From Gammaproteobacteria bacterium RIFCSPHIGHO2_12_FULL_41_20 (GTDB taxonomy: Bacteria > Pseudomonadota > Gammaproteobacteria > DSM-16500), in assembly GCA_001801575.1 (NCBI GenBank), contig MGYC01000008.1:110868-148608 (forward strand): a DNA stretch of 37,741 nucleotides. Reading direction: 5' to 3'. Shown here piece by piece: positions 26,284-32,980 of the stretch. The first letter of the stretch is position 1. Each line of letters starts with the position of its first letter. Below the pieces are notes generated by a model. It was not told the origin of the DNA, did not search any database, and saw only the letters and a program-made list of their open reading frames with translations. Both the position numbers and the translations under genes were made by a program.

Positions 26284-26643
26284 ATGACAAGAACAGAATT
26301 ACTGATTGGGCAAGTCATGCGTGCCGGGTTGTTCTTGTCCATTTTTCTGGTTTTGATAGGTGGAGTCACTTATTTAATCCAACACGGTGGTGATACTATA
26401 AATTATGCAGTATTCCATGGTGAGCCAATGGCTCTTACTTCACCCCTGGGTATTTGGCAGCAATTTTTTGATTTATCGCCACGCGGGATTATTCAATTTG
26501 GTATCTTAATTTTAGTCATGACGCAAATTCTGCGCGTGGCGTTGACAGCTGTCTATTTTATCGAGATGCGTGATGTTATTTTTACTGTGATTAGTTCAGC
26601 CATTTTTGTTGTATTGATAGTTAGCTTTTTTTGGCGAGATTAG
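26284..26643 (+). CDS. DUF1634 membrane protein
   Basis: From ATG 26284 this is a 119-residue protein with three membrane helices (about 14-32, 68-88 and 95-115). The layout, with an RxG in the first helix (VMRAGLFLSIFLVLIGG), SPRGIIQFGILILVMTQILR and a short charged tail, is that of DUF1634, a family repeatedly found next to TauE/SafE permeases. GAGGA lies eight bases before this ATG; the ATG at 26275 would be too close to it. It is co-transcribed with the permease and is presumably an accessory subunit. Confidence 0.82.
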   Translation: MTRTELLIGQVMRAGLFLSIFLVLIGGVTYLIQHGGDTINYAVFHGEPMALTSPLGIWQQFFDLSPRGIIQFGILILVMTQILRVALTAVYFIEMRDVIFTVISSAIFVVLIVSFFWRD

Positions 26644-26680
26644 CCGGCTGTTGCAATATGATACTCGTTCTAATGGGCAG

Positions 26681-26690
26681 ACCCTAGAAT
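26681..26690. repeat. Solo family C end
   Basis: The string CAGACCCTAG begins at 26679 and runs to 26688 just after the DUF1634 gene. It matches the right end of elements C1 and C2 plus the TA flank. No opposite end is seen nearby, so this is a remnant or chance match. Confidence 0.3.
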
Positions 26691-26696
26691 CCTGCT

Positions 26697-27338
26697 CTAA
26701 GTAGGCTTTAACAAGGGATGAACCATACTAGGCTGTGGGTCTTCCACTAGATAAACCCGTTCTGGTGTTAAAAAAGACAGTGATAAATCAGTGTGAATGG
26801 ATAATCTAGGCTGTAATAAGGCTATGTTTTGTAATATTTGTAAGCGACAGTTTTCTGGCATATTACATATGATATTCGATGCATATACATATACTTGATT
26901 AATTCCCAGCAATCCCAATATATTTCTAATTTTACAAAATGTACTGCTATCTTCCCATGTTTGGCTAATAAAAGAAGTGAATAAAATAATGGTACGAATG
27001 TAATCGTAGCTGTAACAAGCGAATAAGTTTTTAAAATACCCTTCTATATCTTGTTTGGGATTAGGTATCCTACTTTTCTGCGCATTGTCGGCTAATTGGC
27101 ATACTAGTAATAAAGCCCGCATACCAGAGGTGGCAATTAAAGCTATTTGTTCTTGCTTAGCCTGAAAAGATTCTAAACCTTCAATAACCGGGTCATTACC
27201 AATTAAGAAAGCAATTTCGTGGGTTTGCTGCTCTGGTTTAAGAGGATATAGTGTATAAAGTCTTCGTGCACGCTGACCACGAAAATGTTTTTGGATAATG
27301 GTAGCTGCCTGTGGCTGACCAAGTTGTTTGTGCATCAT
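26697..27338 (-). CDS. IQ-motif (calmodulin-binding-like) orphan protein, candidate effector
   Basis: I do not recognise the 213-residue protein as a whole. Its N-terminus (residues 11-28, AATIIQKHFRGQRARRLY) is a textbook IQ motif: Ile15, Gln16, Arg20, Gly21 and Arg25 fit IQxxxRGxxxR exactly, on a basic amphipathic helix. IQ motifs bind calmodulin, an exclusively eukaryotic protein; the Legionella effector SidJ is activated by calmodulin through such a motif. The remainder has mixed helix and strand with hydrophobic strings (IALIATSGMRALLLVCQLA, YIRTIILFTSFIS) but no clear catalytic signature. No ribosome site precedes the ATGs at 27338/27335, and a TATATT lies so close that the mRNA could be nearly leaderless. 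A PmrA-box-like sequence lies at 27362-27378. Confidence 0.65.
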   Translation of the reverse strand: MMHKQLGQPQAATIIQKHFRGQRARRLYTLYPLKPEQQTHEIAFLIGNDPVIEGLESFQAKQEQIALIATSGMRALLLVCQLADNAQKSRIPNPKQDIEGYFKNLFACYSYDYIRTIILFTSFISQTWEDSSTFCKIRNILGLLGINQVYVYASNIICNMPENCRLQILQNIALLQPRLSIHTDLSLSFLTPERVYLVEDPQPSMVHPLLKPT

Positions 27339-27361
27339 AAAAGCTAATATATGTCATTCAC

Positions 27362-27378
27362 ATTAAGCTATTATTAAT
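27362..27378 (-). promoter_or_regulatory. PmrA-box-like direct repeat upstream of the IQ-motif gene
   Basis: On the minus strand the sequence ATTAATAATAGCTTAAT contains two TTAAT half-sites starting 11 bp apart. This is the spacing of the PmrA box (CTTAAT-N5-CTTAAT type) that controls Dot/Icm effectors in Legionella and Coxiella. A TATATT (27346-27351) lies ten bases downstream. TTAA pairs at this spacing are expected once or twice by chance in a window of this composition, so position and the longer match carry the case. Confidence 0.4.
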
Positions 27379-27449
27379 GAAGCATAAAAAGAGAACAGGC
27401 GTGTTCATTTTTAGATCTGATCTATTACAAGACAATCAATAAGTTACTG

Positions 27450-27478
27450 TTGAAGCCATATTCAATTTGAGCTATGAT
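27450..27478 (+). promoter_or_regulatory. Sigma-70 promoter of the outer-membrane protein gene
   Basis: TTGAAG (27450-27455) and TATGAT (27473-27478) are separated by 17 bases. The predicted leader is about 138 nt and can fold through TTCTATC/GATAGAA (around 27490-27535). Confidence 0.55.
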
Positions 27479-27622
27479 GCGCATTCTTTCTATCTGATAC
27501 GGTATGCACTGTATTTACGGAAGTGTGGATAGAAGAGGTTGTAGCCTATGTATTTGTTCTATCCGAATGAGATGTAGGTTGGGATGGAAGAAAAAATGAA
27601 TAATACATTCTTGGAGTGTTCT

Positions 27623-28147
27623 ATGTTTAAAAAATTACTTATCGCAAGTGCTATTTTAGCAGTAACTTCAGGTGTAGCTTTGGCTGCTCCTTACGTTGGT
27701 GGTAGTGTTGGTGTTGATGTGAATACGAATAATAATAATAACTTTCGTGGTGTGCCATTTTCTGTGTTTGGTGGTTATGGTACAACAGTTAGCCAAAATA
27801 TTTATCTTGCAGGTGAAGTATTTGGTACGGTAGGGACAGCTAGTCTTAATGATAATGGGTTAAAGAGTACATATGGTTATGGTGTAAGCGTTATTCCAGG
27901 CCTAATGTTAAGTGATCGCGTCATGGCGTTTGCACGTGCGGGCGTGGTAAGAACCCACTTTAGTCCAACAGGTGTTAGAAATACAAACGATACAGGTGGT
28001 CAGTTAGGTTTAGGTCTACAAACAGGCTTAACCCAAAACTTAGATCTCCGTGGTGAATACGACTATACCAGCTATGGTAAATTCAGTGGTCTTTCCAAGG
28101 TTACTTCTGATCAATTCAGCCTTGGCTTAGTTTATCGATTTGAATAA
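27623..28147 (+). CDS. Outer-membrane beta-barrel protein (opacity/OmpA-like porin family)
   Basis: This is 174 residues from ATG 27623. A clean signal peptide (FKKLLIASAILAVTSGVALA, cleaved before or after the next Ala) is followed by alternating strands rich in Gly and aromatics (YVGGSVGVDV, GGYGTTVSQNIYLAGEVFG, VIPGLMLSDRVMAFARAGVV) and the ending FSLGLVYRFE. This is an eight-strand type barrel of the surface-antigen family. GGAG lies seven bases before this ATG; an upstream in-frame ATG at 27584 would place 13 polar residues before the signal peptide. The terminal residue is Glu rather than the usual Phe. Its ligand or role is unknown; adhesion or membrane stability are typical. Confidence 0.82.
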   Translation: MFKKLLIASAILAVTSGVALAAPYVGGSVGVDVNTNNNNNFRGVPFSVFGGYGTTVSQNIYLAGEVFGTVGTASLNDNGLKSTYGYGVSVIPGLMLSDRVMAFARAGVVRTHFSPTGVRNTNDTGGQLGLGLQTGLTQNLDLRGEYDYTSYGKFSGLSKVTSDQFSLGLVYRFE

Positions 28148-28165
28148 TCTGCTTTACCATTCTAC

Positions 28166-28201
28166 AATCATCCCTGCTGGTTAAAGTCAGTGGGGATGAT
28201 T
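28166..28201 (+). terminator. Hairpin after the outer-membrane protein gene
   Basis: Arms 28166-28179 and 28188-28201 pair at 12 of 14 positions around an 8-base loop. TCTTCT follows rather than a long T-run. The right arm lies just before the chosen gmhB start. Confidence 0.5.
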
Positions 28202-28207
28202 TCTTCT

Positions 28208-28753
28208 ATGTCATTTATTATTCTTGATCGCGACGGTGTGATCAATCATAACTCGGATCAATATATTAAATCCCCTGATGAGTGGATTGCCATTCCTGGC
28301 AGTTTAGAAGCGATTGCGCAGTTAAATCGCACTGGATTTCGTGTGATTATTGCAACGAATCAATCCGGTGTGGCGCGGGGTTATTATGATATGGCAGTGT
28401 TAGATACCATTCATGAAAAAATGATAAGCGAATTGGCAGCCGTAGGCGGTTATATCGAAGAAATCTTTTTTTGTCCTCATCACCCAGAGGAGCATTGTTT
28501 ATGTCGCAAGCCTAAACCAGGGTTATTCCAGCAGATTCAGAGGAAGTATCCAGTATGTTTGGCGGATACTCTTTTTGTAGGCGATTCTTATTCTGATGTG
28601 CAAACTGCATTCGCAGCAGGGTGTAAGCCAGTATTAGTGTTGACAGGAAATGGCCAACGTGATGTAAAGCGATATGCTGAGTTACAAGGGGTCCCACAGT
28701 ATAAGGATTTGGCACATGCTGTCGAGAGCATTACTGCTTATGCGCAAGATTAA
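28208..28753 (+). CDS. gmhB: D-glycero-beta-D-manno-heptose 1,7-bisphosphate 7-phosphatase
   Basis: HAD-family enzyme of ADP-heptose synthesis for the LPS inner core. It is 181 residues from ATG 28208, starting close to the catalytic motif IILDRDGVINH (Asp nucleophile and acid). TNQSGVARGYY, the zinc loop CPHHPEEHCLCRKPKPG and FVGDSYSDVQTAFAAGCK complete the family pattern. In-frame starts at 28190 (GTG) and 28196 lie inside the preceding hairpin and are less likely. It overlaps plsC by 14 bp. The product links to the waa genes at 31-34 kb. Confidence 0.93.
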   Translation: MSFIILDRDGVINHNSDQYIKSPDEWIAIPGSLEAIAQLNRTGFRVIIATNQSGVARGYYDMAVLDTIHEKMISELAAVGGYIEEIFFCPHHPEEHCLCRKPKPGLFQQIQRKYPVCLADTLFVGDSYSDVQTAFAAGCKPVLVLTGNGQRDVKRYAELQGVPQYKDLAHAVESITAYAQD

Positions 28754-29471
28754 TTTATTTATTCGCTCACTATTGTTTTTTTGTTACTCGCTAGGGTCAA
28801 TCCTTATATTTAGTTTTATCTGCCTATGCTTATGGCCTTTTCCCTTATCTTATCGCACTAAAGCGATCAGAGGGTTTTTAAGAGCCCATTTATGGGTATT
28901 AAAAGTACTGTGTCATATTGAGTATGAAGTGACTGGGTTAGAAAATATTCCGCATGATCGCAATGGTATTGTGCTTTGTAAACATCAGTCAACCTGGGAA
29001 ACTTTTTTATTACCTTTATTATTTCATGATCCTGCGATTATTGTAAAACGAGAGTTATTGTGGGTGCCATTTTTTGGTTGGGGCTTAGCAACTCAAGATC
29101 CTATTGCTATTAATCGCAGTAATGCGACTTCGGCTATGCAGCAAGTGATAGAAAAAGGCAAACGCTGTTTAGATAAAGGGCGTTGGATTATTGTTTTTCC
29201 TGAGGGGACACGAATTGCTCCGGGTAAGATAGGTAAATATCGGCTAGGGGGCGCAAGATTAGCCGTGGCAACGGGTTATCCTGTTATTCCGGTGGCCCAT
29301 AATGCAGGGTGTTTTTGGCCGCGACGAAAATTCATCAAAAGACCGGGCAAAATCCAGGTAGTGATAGGGCCGCTGTTAGAGAGCCAAGGCCGTACACCGG
29401 AGGAGCTACTAGCCTTAGCGAAAGATTGGATTGAGCAGACGATGCTGCGTATCACCGCGAATTCCAGATAA
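28740..29471 (+). CDS. plsC: 1-acyl-sn-glycerol-3-phosphate acyltransferase
   Basis: Acylates lysophosphatidic acid to phosphatidic acid at the inner membrane. The protein is 243 residues from ATG 28740. One or two N-terminal hydrophobic helices (about 7-37) precede the catalytic block CKHQSTWETFLLP (HX4E, a variant of HX4D common in this branch). RELLWVPFFGWGL, PIAINRS and the substrate motif FPEGTRIAPGK follow. The ATG chosen overlaps gmhB by 14 bp; the in-frame ATG at 28674 would extend deep into gmhB. gmhB-plsC adjacency is common in gammaproteobacteria. Confidence 0.92.
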   Translation: MRKINLFIRSLLFFCYSLGSILIFSFICLCLWPFPLSYRTKAIRGFLRAHLWVLKVLCHIEYEVTGLENIPHDRNGIVLCKHQSTWETFLLPLLFHDPAIIVKRELLWVPFFGWGLATQDPIAINRSNATSAMQQVIEKGKRCLDKGRWIIVFPEGTRIAPGKIGKYRLGGARLAVATGYPVIPVAHNAGCFWPRRKFIKRPGKIQVVIGPLLESQGRTPEELLALAKDWIEQTMLRITANSR

Positions 29472-29477
29472 GAAAAT

Positions 29478-29566
29478 TGTCATGCCAGCCGTACGTTTTT
29501 TGTGCGGGCTGGCATCCAGAAAGCGGTAAAAATGCTGGATACCAGCCAAAAACAGCTGGCATGACA
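29478..29566. repeat. Palindromic repeat with GTCATGCCAGC ends
   Basis: TGTCATGCCAGC (29478-29489) and its complement (29555-29566) enclose two further hairpins: TGCCAGCC/GGCTGGCA, and GGCTGGCATCCAG against CTGGATACCAGCC. It lies between convergent plsC and the DUF3298 gene, where it may serve as a bidirectional terminator. Fragments of the same string occur at 8874-8884 and near 37641. Confidence 0.75.
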
Positions 29567-29603
29567 GAAGCTCGCAGGGGTTTCCATTGATACTCTGTGT
29601 GTA

Positions 29604-30509
29604 CTAGGACAACAACATCGGCGACAACAGGCCTTTTAATTCACTATAGGGAATGGTCACCATTTGTGGTCCGAATGCATAAGGCGCAACTTGGTACTCA
29701 TCGAAGGTAATGACTAATCCATCTGCATGCAGATTCCAGAGGTCATAATTTCCTATTGTAGGCGCTACGCCTGCAGTAAAAAATGCTTGTTTAGGTAAAG
29801 TTTTTTGCAATACTTTTTCGCAATAGGTTGCAATGATGGGAAGGTATTTTGCATGAGGTAAAAAAATCTCTTTTAAAGTTAGCGTTTTCCCCGTGTTGAG
29901 ATTGTAGTTAATAACAGAGTGCACATGTGTAGGATGTGCCATGCCAGAAAAATACGTTTCTGTTTTAAAGCGAACACTAACAATAAAGGTATTATTCGGG
30001 TGTATGCTATCTGCTTCGTAGTTAATAATTAAATAATTGTTGGCTAGCATATGTGGCAGTGTGGTTTGCTCAGCACGGCGTTGAGTTACTTGATCTGAGA
30101 ATGCTTGAATACGTTTTTGAATATCTTCTTGTATCATAGTATTAAATTTTTGTGCTGAGCTAGCATACTGTGAGCTAGCAATATGAGGGTAAGCAACTTG
30201 TATGCGGTAATGCAGCGTTTTATCTTTTTTTTGTTTAGTAACCGCAGTCAATTGCATGACGGAATTCGACAGCGATGTTTGTAGTTGAGCATAGGCAAGG
30301 ACTGGGGCAAGAATAAGTAAGATTAATGTGATTAGGGTCTGTTGATGAGTTAAATTTCGTAACGAAAAAAGAGGGGATCGAGGCAAAATGTGTAGAAATT
30401 TGAGGAGAATATTGAACATATTTGACGAAAATTTTTGCATATTTTGGCCGATACTCCTCTTTTTGCAGTCGAAATTTAACTCATCAACAGACCCTACCAT
30501 TTTTTTCAT
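29604..30509 (-). CDS. Secreted DUF3298-type protein with repeat C2 inserted in its signal peptide
   Basis: These 301 residues as read include a C-terminal half with the DUF3298/RsiV-like pattern (FKTETYFSGMAHPTHVHSVI, NYNLNTGKTLTLKEIFL, DGLVITFDEYQVAPYAFGPQ), a periplasmic or surface beta-rich domain. Residues 6-59 come from element C2. Deleting C2 and one TA yields the N-terminus MKKMVITLILLILAPVLAYA, a perfect signal peptide. In the present gene the n-region MKKM is separated from the hydrophobic core (about 57-74) by 54 foreign residues. The ATG overlaps the stop of the lipoprotein gene as ATGA, so this start is the ancestral one. Export may persist from the long form, use an internal ATG, or have failed. 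The exact function of the family is unknown. Confidence 0.8.
   Translation of the reverse strand: MKKMVGSVDELNFDCKKRSIGQNMQKFSSNMFNILLKFLHILPRSPLFSLRNLTHQQTLITLILLILAPVLAYAQLQTSLSNSVMQLTAVTKQKKDKTLHYRIQVAYPHIASSQYASSAQKFNTMIQEDIQKRIQAFSDQVTQRRAEQTTLPHMLANNYLIINYEADSIHPNNTFIVSVRFKTETYFSGMAHPTHVHSVINYNLNTGKTLTLKEIFLPHAKYLPIIATYCEKVLQKTLPKQAFFTAGVAPTIGNYDLWNLHADGLVITFDEYQVAPYAFGPQMVTIPYSELKGLLSPMLLS
30333..30496. repeat. Palindromic element C2 (GGGTCTG ends, TA flanks) inside a coding region
   Basis: The 160-bp element (30335-30494) has 25-bp perfect terminal repeats (30335-30359 and 30470-30494) and TA on each side. Its interior shares CCTCGATCCCCTCTTTTTTC (minus strand) with C1. Element plus duplicated TA is 162 bp, exactly 54 codons. 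The minus-strand frame used by the host gene is open throughout, so the gene is lengthened but not broken. Confidence 0.88.
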
Positions 30510-30991
30510 TGTGTATCATCATCCAGTAGAAATTGTTTGGTAACGGGATGTCGTGGATTAGCCATTTTCTTCACGAATTCCGTGCCCATAATACAGTGTT
30601 TACCTTGAGTATGGGTAGCAATAATTATGCCTCTATTGTTTGTTTCAAAAGAGGCAGTACAAGTGGATGTTTGATAGCCACTATGCTCTGGATTCGCTGT
30701 GGGGACTTGTATATTTTTTCCGCTTGCGGTGACGGTGGTTTCTAACATTGGAGTGGCTGAGGGAGGGTATAAATGGTAAGTGGATTTTTGATAGCTATAA
30801 GTCATATATCCTTGCGGTGTAATGGTTTTGCTATCAGGCTCTCCCCAGTGTTGCAATAAGGCTTGTACCGGGCTTCCTTGCCAACTTTGTACTGTGGCAT
30901 CGTAATAATTAGCCGGTGGGGGGGTTGTGGTTGCGCAAGAATTGAGTAGAATGGCGAATATAGCAACAAAAAATAGGCTGACAGGATGCAT
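30506..30991 (-). CDS. Small lipoprotein
   Basis: This is a 161-residue protein. The N-terminal hydrophobic segment ends in the lipobox LLNSC with Cys19, so it is a lipid-anchored envelope protein. The mature part starts with a Pro/Thr linker and contains LLQHWGEPDSKTITPQGYMT, a BamE/SmpA-like WGxPD pattern found in many small lipoproteins. Two to four cysteines near the C-terminal half may form disulfides. The stop overlaps the start of the DUF3298 gene (ATGA), so both are probably made together. Function unknown. Confidence 0.75.
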   Translation of the reverse strand: MHPVSLFFVAIFAILLNSCATTTPPPANYYDATVQSWQGSPVQALLQHWGEPDSKTITPQGYMTYSYQKSTYHLYPPSATPMLETTVTASGKNIQVPTANPEHSGYQTSTCTASFETNNRGIIIATHTQGKHCIMGTEFVKKMANPRHPVTKQFLLDDDTQ

Positions 30992-31054
30992 TTTTTACGT
31001 CCTTGATAGGGTTTATTACGTATCATAGTAGAAATCTTTTACTTAGAGAAGGTT

Positions 31055-32962
31055 ATGCGGCTGGCTTTCTGTCTTTTTAAATATTTTCCTTATGGAGGGT
31101 TACAGCGGGATTTTTTGCGTATTGCGCAGGGTTGCCAACAGCGCGGGCATACTATTGATGTTTATACAATAGCGTGGGAAGGGGAGCCGATAGCGGATTG
31201 GCATATCCATATTATTCCTATTTCTGCTTGGCAAAATCATACGCGTTGTCGTTTATTTGCTAAGGCAGTGGCAGAACAGCTAGCTAAGTACCAATATGAT
31301 TTGGTGATTGGCTTTAATAAGATGCCTAATCTGGATATCTACTATGCTGCCGATGTGTGTTATCAAACGCGTGCAAAAACCCAACATGGAAGAGGATATC
31401 GCTTATTGCCGCGTTATCGACAATGGGTGGCATTAGAAACAGCTGTATTTTCTGTTGAGCAGCATACCCATATTTTATGTATTTCACCGCAACAACAAGC
31501 TGAATACATGCGTTGTTACCATACGCCAGCCCAACGATTTTCTTCTTTGCCTCCGGGTATTGATAGAAATCGTGCAGCACCGAAAAATGCGCTGGAAACT
31601 CGTCAAGCTGTGCGGGAAGCGTGGGGAATCAAGGGGGAAATGCACCTTTTATTATTCATAGGCTCAGGATTTATTACCAAAGGGCTAGATCGGGTATTTA
31701 TTAGCTTAGCAGCACTTCCCCACGCATTACGTGAACAAACACGGCTTATCATCATAGGTCAAGATAATGCACGCCCTTTTCAACGGCAGGCAGAAAAATT
31801 AGGCGTGGCGCACTTAGTAAGATTTTTGGGTGGCCGCAATGATGTGCCAGGATTTTTATTGGCAGCAGATTTACTTGTACATCCAGCCTATCATGAGAAT
31901 ACAGGCACTGTATTGTTAGAGGCCATGATTGCAGGATTACCGGTATTAACAGTTGATAGTTGCGGGTATGCACACTATGTAAATGAGGCGCGAGCGGGGA
32001 GGGTATTGCCCTCACCTTTTTGTCAAAATACCTTTAACCAAACCTTACAGCAAATGTTAGTCTCACCGGAGCGATTAGTTTGGCGACAGCAGGGGTTACA
32101 GTTTGGGCAAGAAGCGGATATTTATTCTATGCCAGAACGGGCGGTAGCATGCATTGAACAGCTAGGGAAGCGTGACTTGAATATACAACATCTTTCTTTT
32201 ACGCAAATGATGAAGCCGCAAGGCGATTGTTTTCGTGCCCAGTTGGGACGACGTACTCAGCGCATATTGCGGGAAGGTAAGGCTTATTTTATTAAGCAAC
32301 ACGTTGGCGTAGGGTGGAAAGAAATTATTAAAAATTTATTACAGTTGCGGTTACCTATTGTTAGTGCAAACAATGAATATCAAGCCATTCAAAAATTACA
32401 AACTTTAACTGTTCCAGTTCCTACCGTGGTGCGATATGCTTGCCGTGGGTGGAATCCTGCACGGCTACAGTCTTTTTTGCTTACTGAAGAAATTGCACAT
32501 CAAGGGAGTTTAGAACAGTATTGCCAAACATGGCGGCAAATTCCGCCTACATTTACGCTTAAACAGGCGCTGCTTAAAGAAGTAGCACGCATTGCACGGG
32601 TGATGCATGCACATGGAATAAATCATCGAGATTTTTATCTTTGCCATTTTTTATTAGATGGTTCAGTTGATATAGCAAAATGTGTAAAGCTTTATTTGAT
32701 TGATTTGCATCGTGCGCAGATTAGAAAAAAAGTGCCGAAGCGCTGGTTAATAAAAGATTTAGCAGGGTTGTATTTTTCCTCTAAAGATATTGGATTGACG
32801 CGACGTGATATTTATCGATTTATCCAGTATTATCGTCAGCAACCTTTGCATGAGGTGTTTGCATTAGAGCCTGCATTTTGGCAGCAAGTGCAGCAGCGTG
32901 GAGAGAAACTTTACGGTAAGCATCAGCATTCCAGGAATTCTTTATTCACCGAGAATTCCTGA
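31055..32962 (+). CDS. Fusion of LPS core glucosyltransferase (WaaG-like) and heptose kinase (WaaP-like)
   Basis: This is one 635-residue frame. Residues 1 to about 370 are a GT4 glycosyltransferase that matches WaaG: FKYFPYGGLQRDFLRIAQGC at the N-terminus, SLPPGIDRNR, LLFIGSGFITKGLDR and HPAYHENTGTVLLEAMIAGL near the C-terminal nucleotide-sugar site. Residues about 385-625 match WaaP: GKAYFIKQHVGVGWKEIIKN (P-loop-like Lys), the catalytic INHRDFYLCHFLLD (WaaP HRDCYICHFLL) and LIDLHRAQIRKKVPKRW, then LYFSSKDIGLTRRD. Together they would add the core hexose and phosphorylate heptose. In E. coli and Pseudomonas these are separate, adjacent genes. GAGAAGG precedes the ATG. The kinase-like gene follows 18 bp downstream. 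Confidence 0.92.
   Translation: MRLAFCLFKYFPYGGLQRDFLRIAQGCQQRGHTIDVYTIAWEGEPIADWHIHIIPISAWQNHTRCRLFAKAVAEQLAKYQYDLVIGFNKMPNLDIYYAADVCYQTRAKTQHGRGYRLLPRYRQWVALETAVFSVEQHTHILCISPQQQAEYMRCYHTPAQRFSSLPPGIDRNRAAPKNALETRQAVREAWGIKGEMHLLLFIGSGFITKGLDRVFISLAALPHALREQTRLIIIGQDNARPFQRQAEKLGVAHLVRFLGGRNDVPGFLLAADLLVHPAYHENTGTVLLEAMIAGLPVLTVDSCGYAHYVNEARAGRVLPSPFCQNTFNQTLQQMLVSPERLVWRQQGLQFGQEADIYSMPERAVACIEQLGKRDLNIQHLSFTQMMKPQGDCFRAQLGRRTQRILREGKAYFIKQHVGVGWKEIIKNLLQLRLPIVSANNEYQAIQKLQTLTVPVPTVVRYACRGWNPARLQSFLLTEEIAHQGSLEQYCQTWRQIPPTFTLKQALLKEVARIARVMHAHGINHRDFYLCHFLLDGSVDIAKCVKLYLIDLHRAQIRKKVPKRWLIKDLAGLYFSSKDIGLTRRDIYRFIQYYRQQPLHEVFALEPAFWQQVQQRGEKLYGKHQHSRNSLFTENS
32932..32961. repeat. Short inverted repeat at the end of the waaG-waaP fusion
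   Basis: CAGGAATTCT and its complement (10-bp arms, 10-base loop) cover the final codons and stop. The end CAGG...CCTG resembles family A, but no target duplication is seen. It may be a short hairpin or a degenerate element. Confidence 0.45.
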
Positions 32963-32980
32963 TTATCTAAGAGGATTTTT

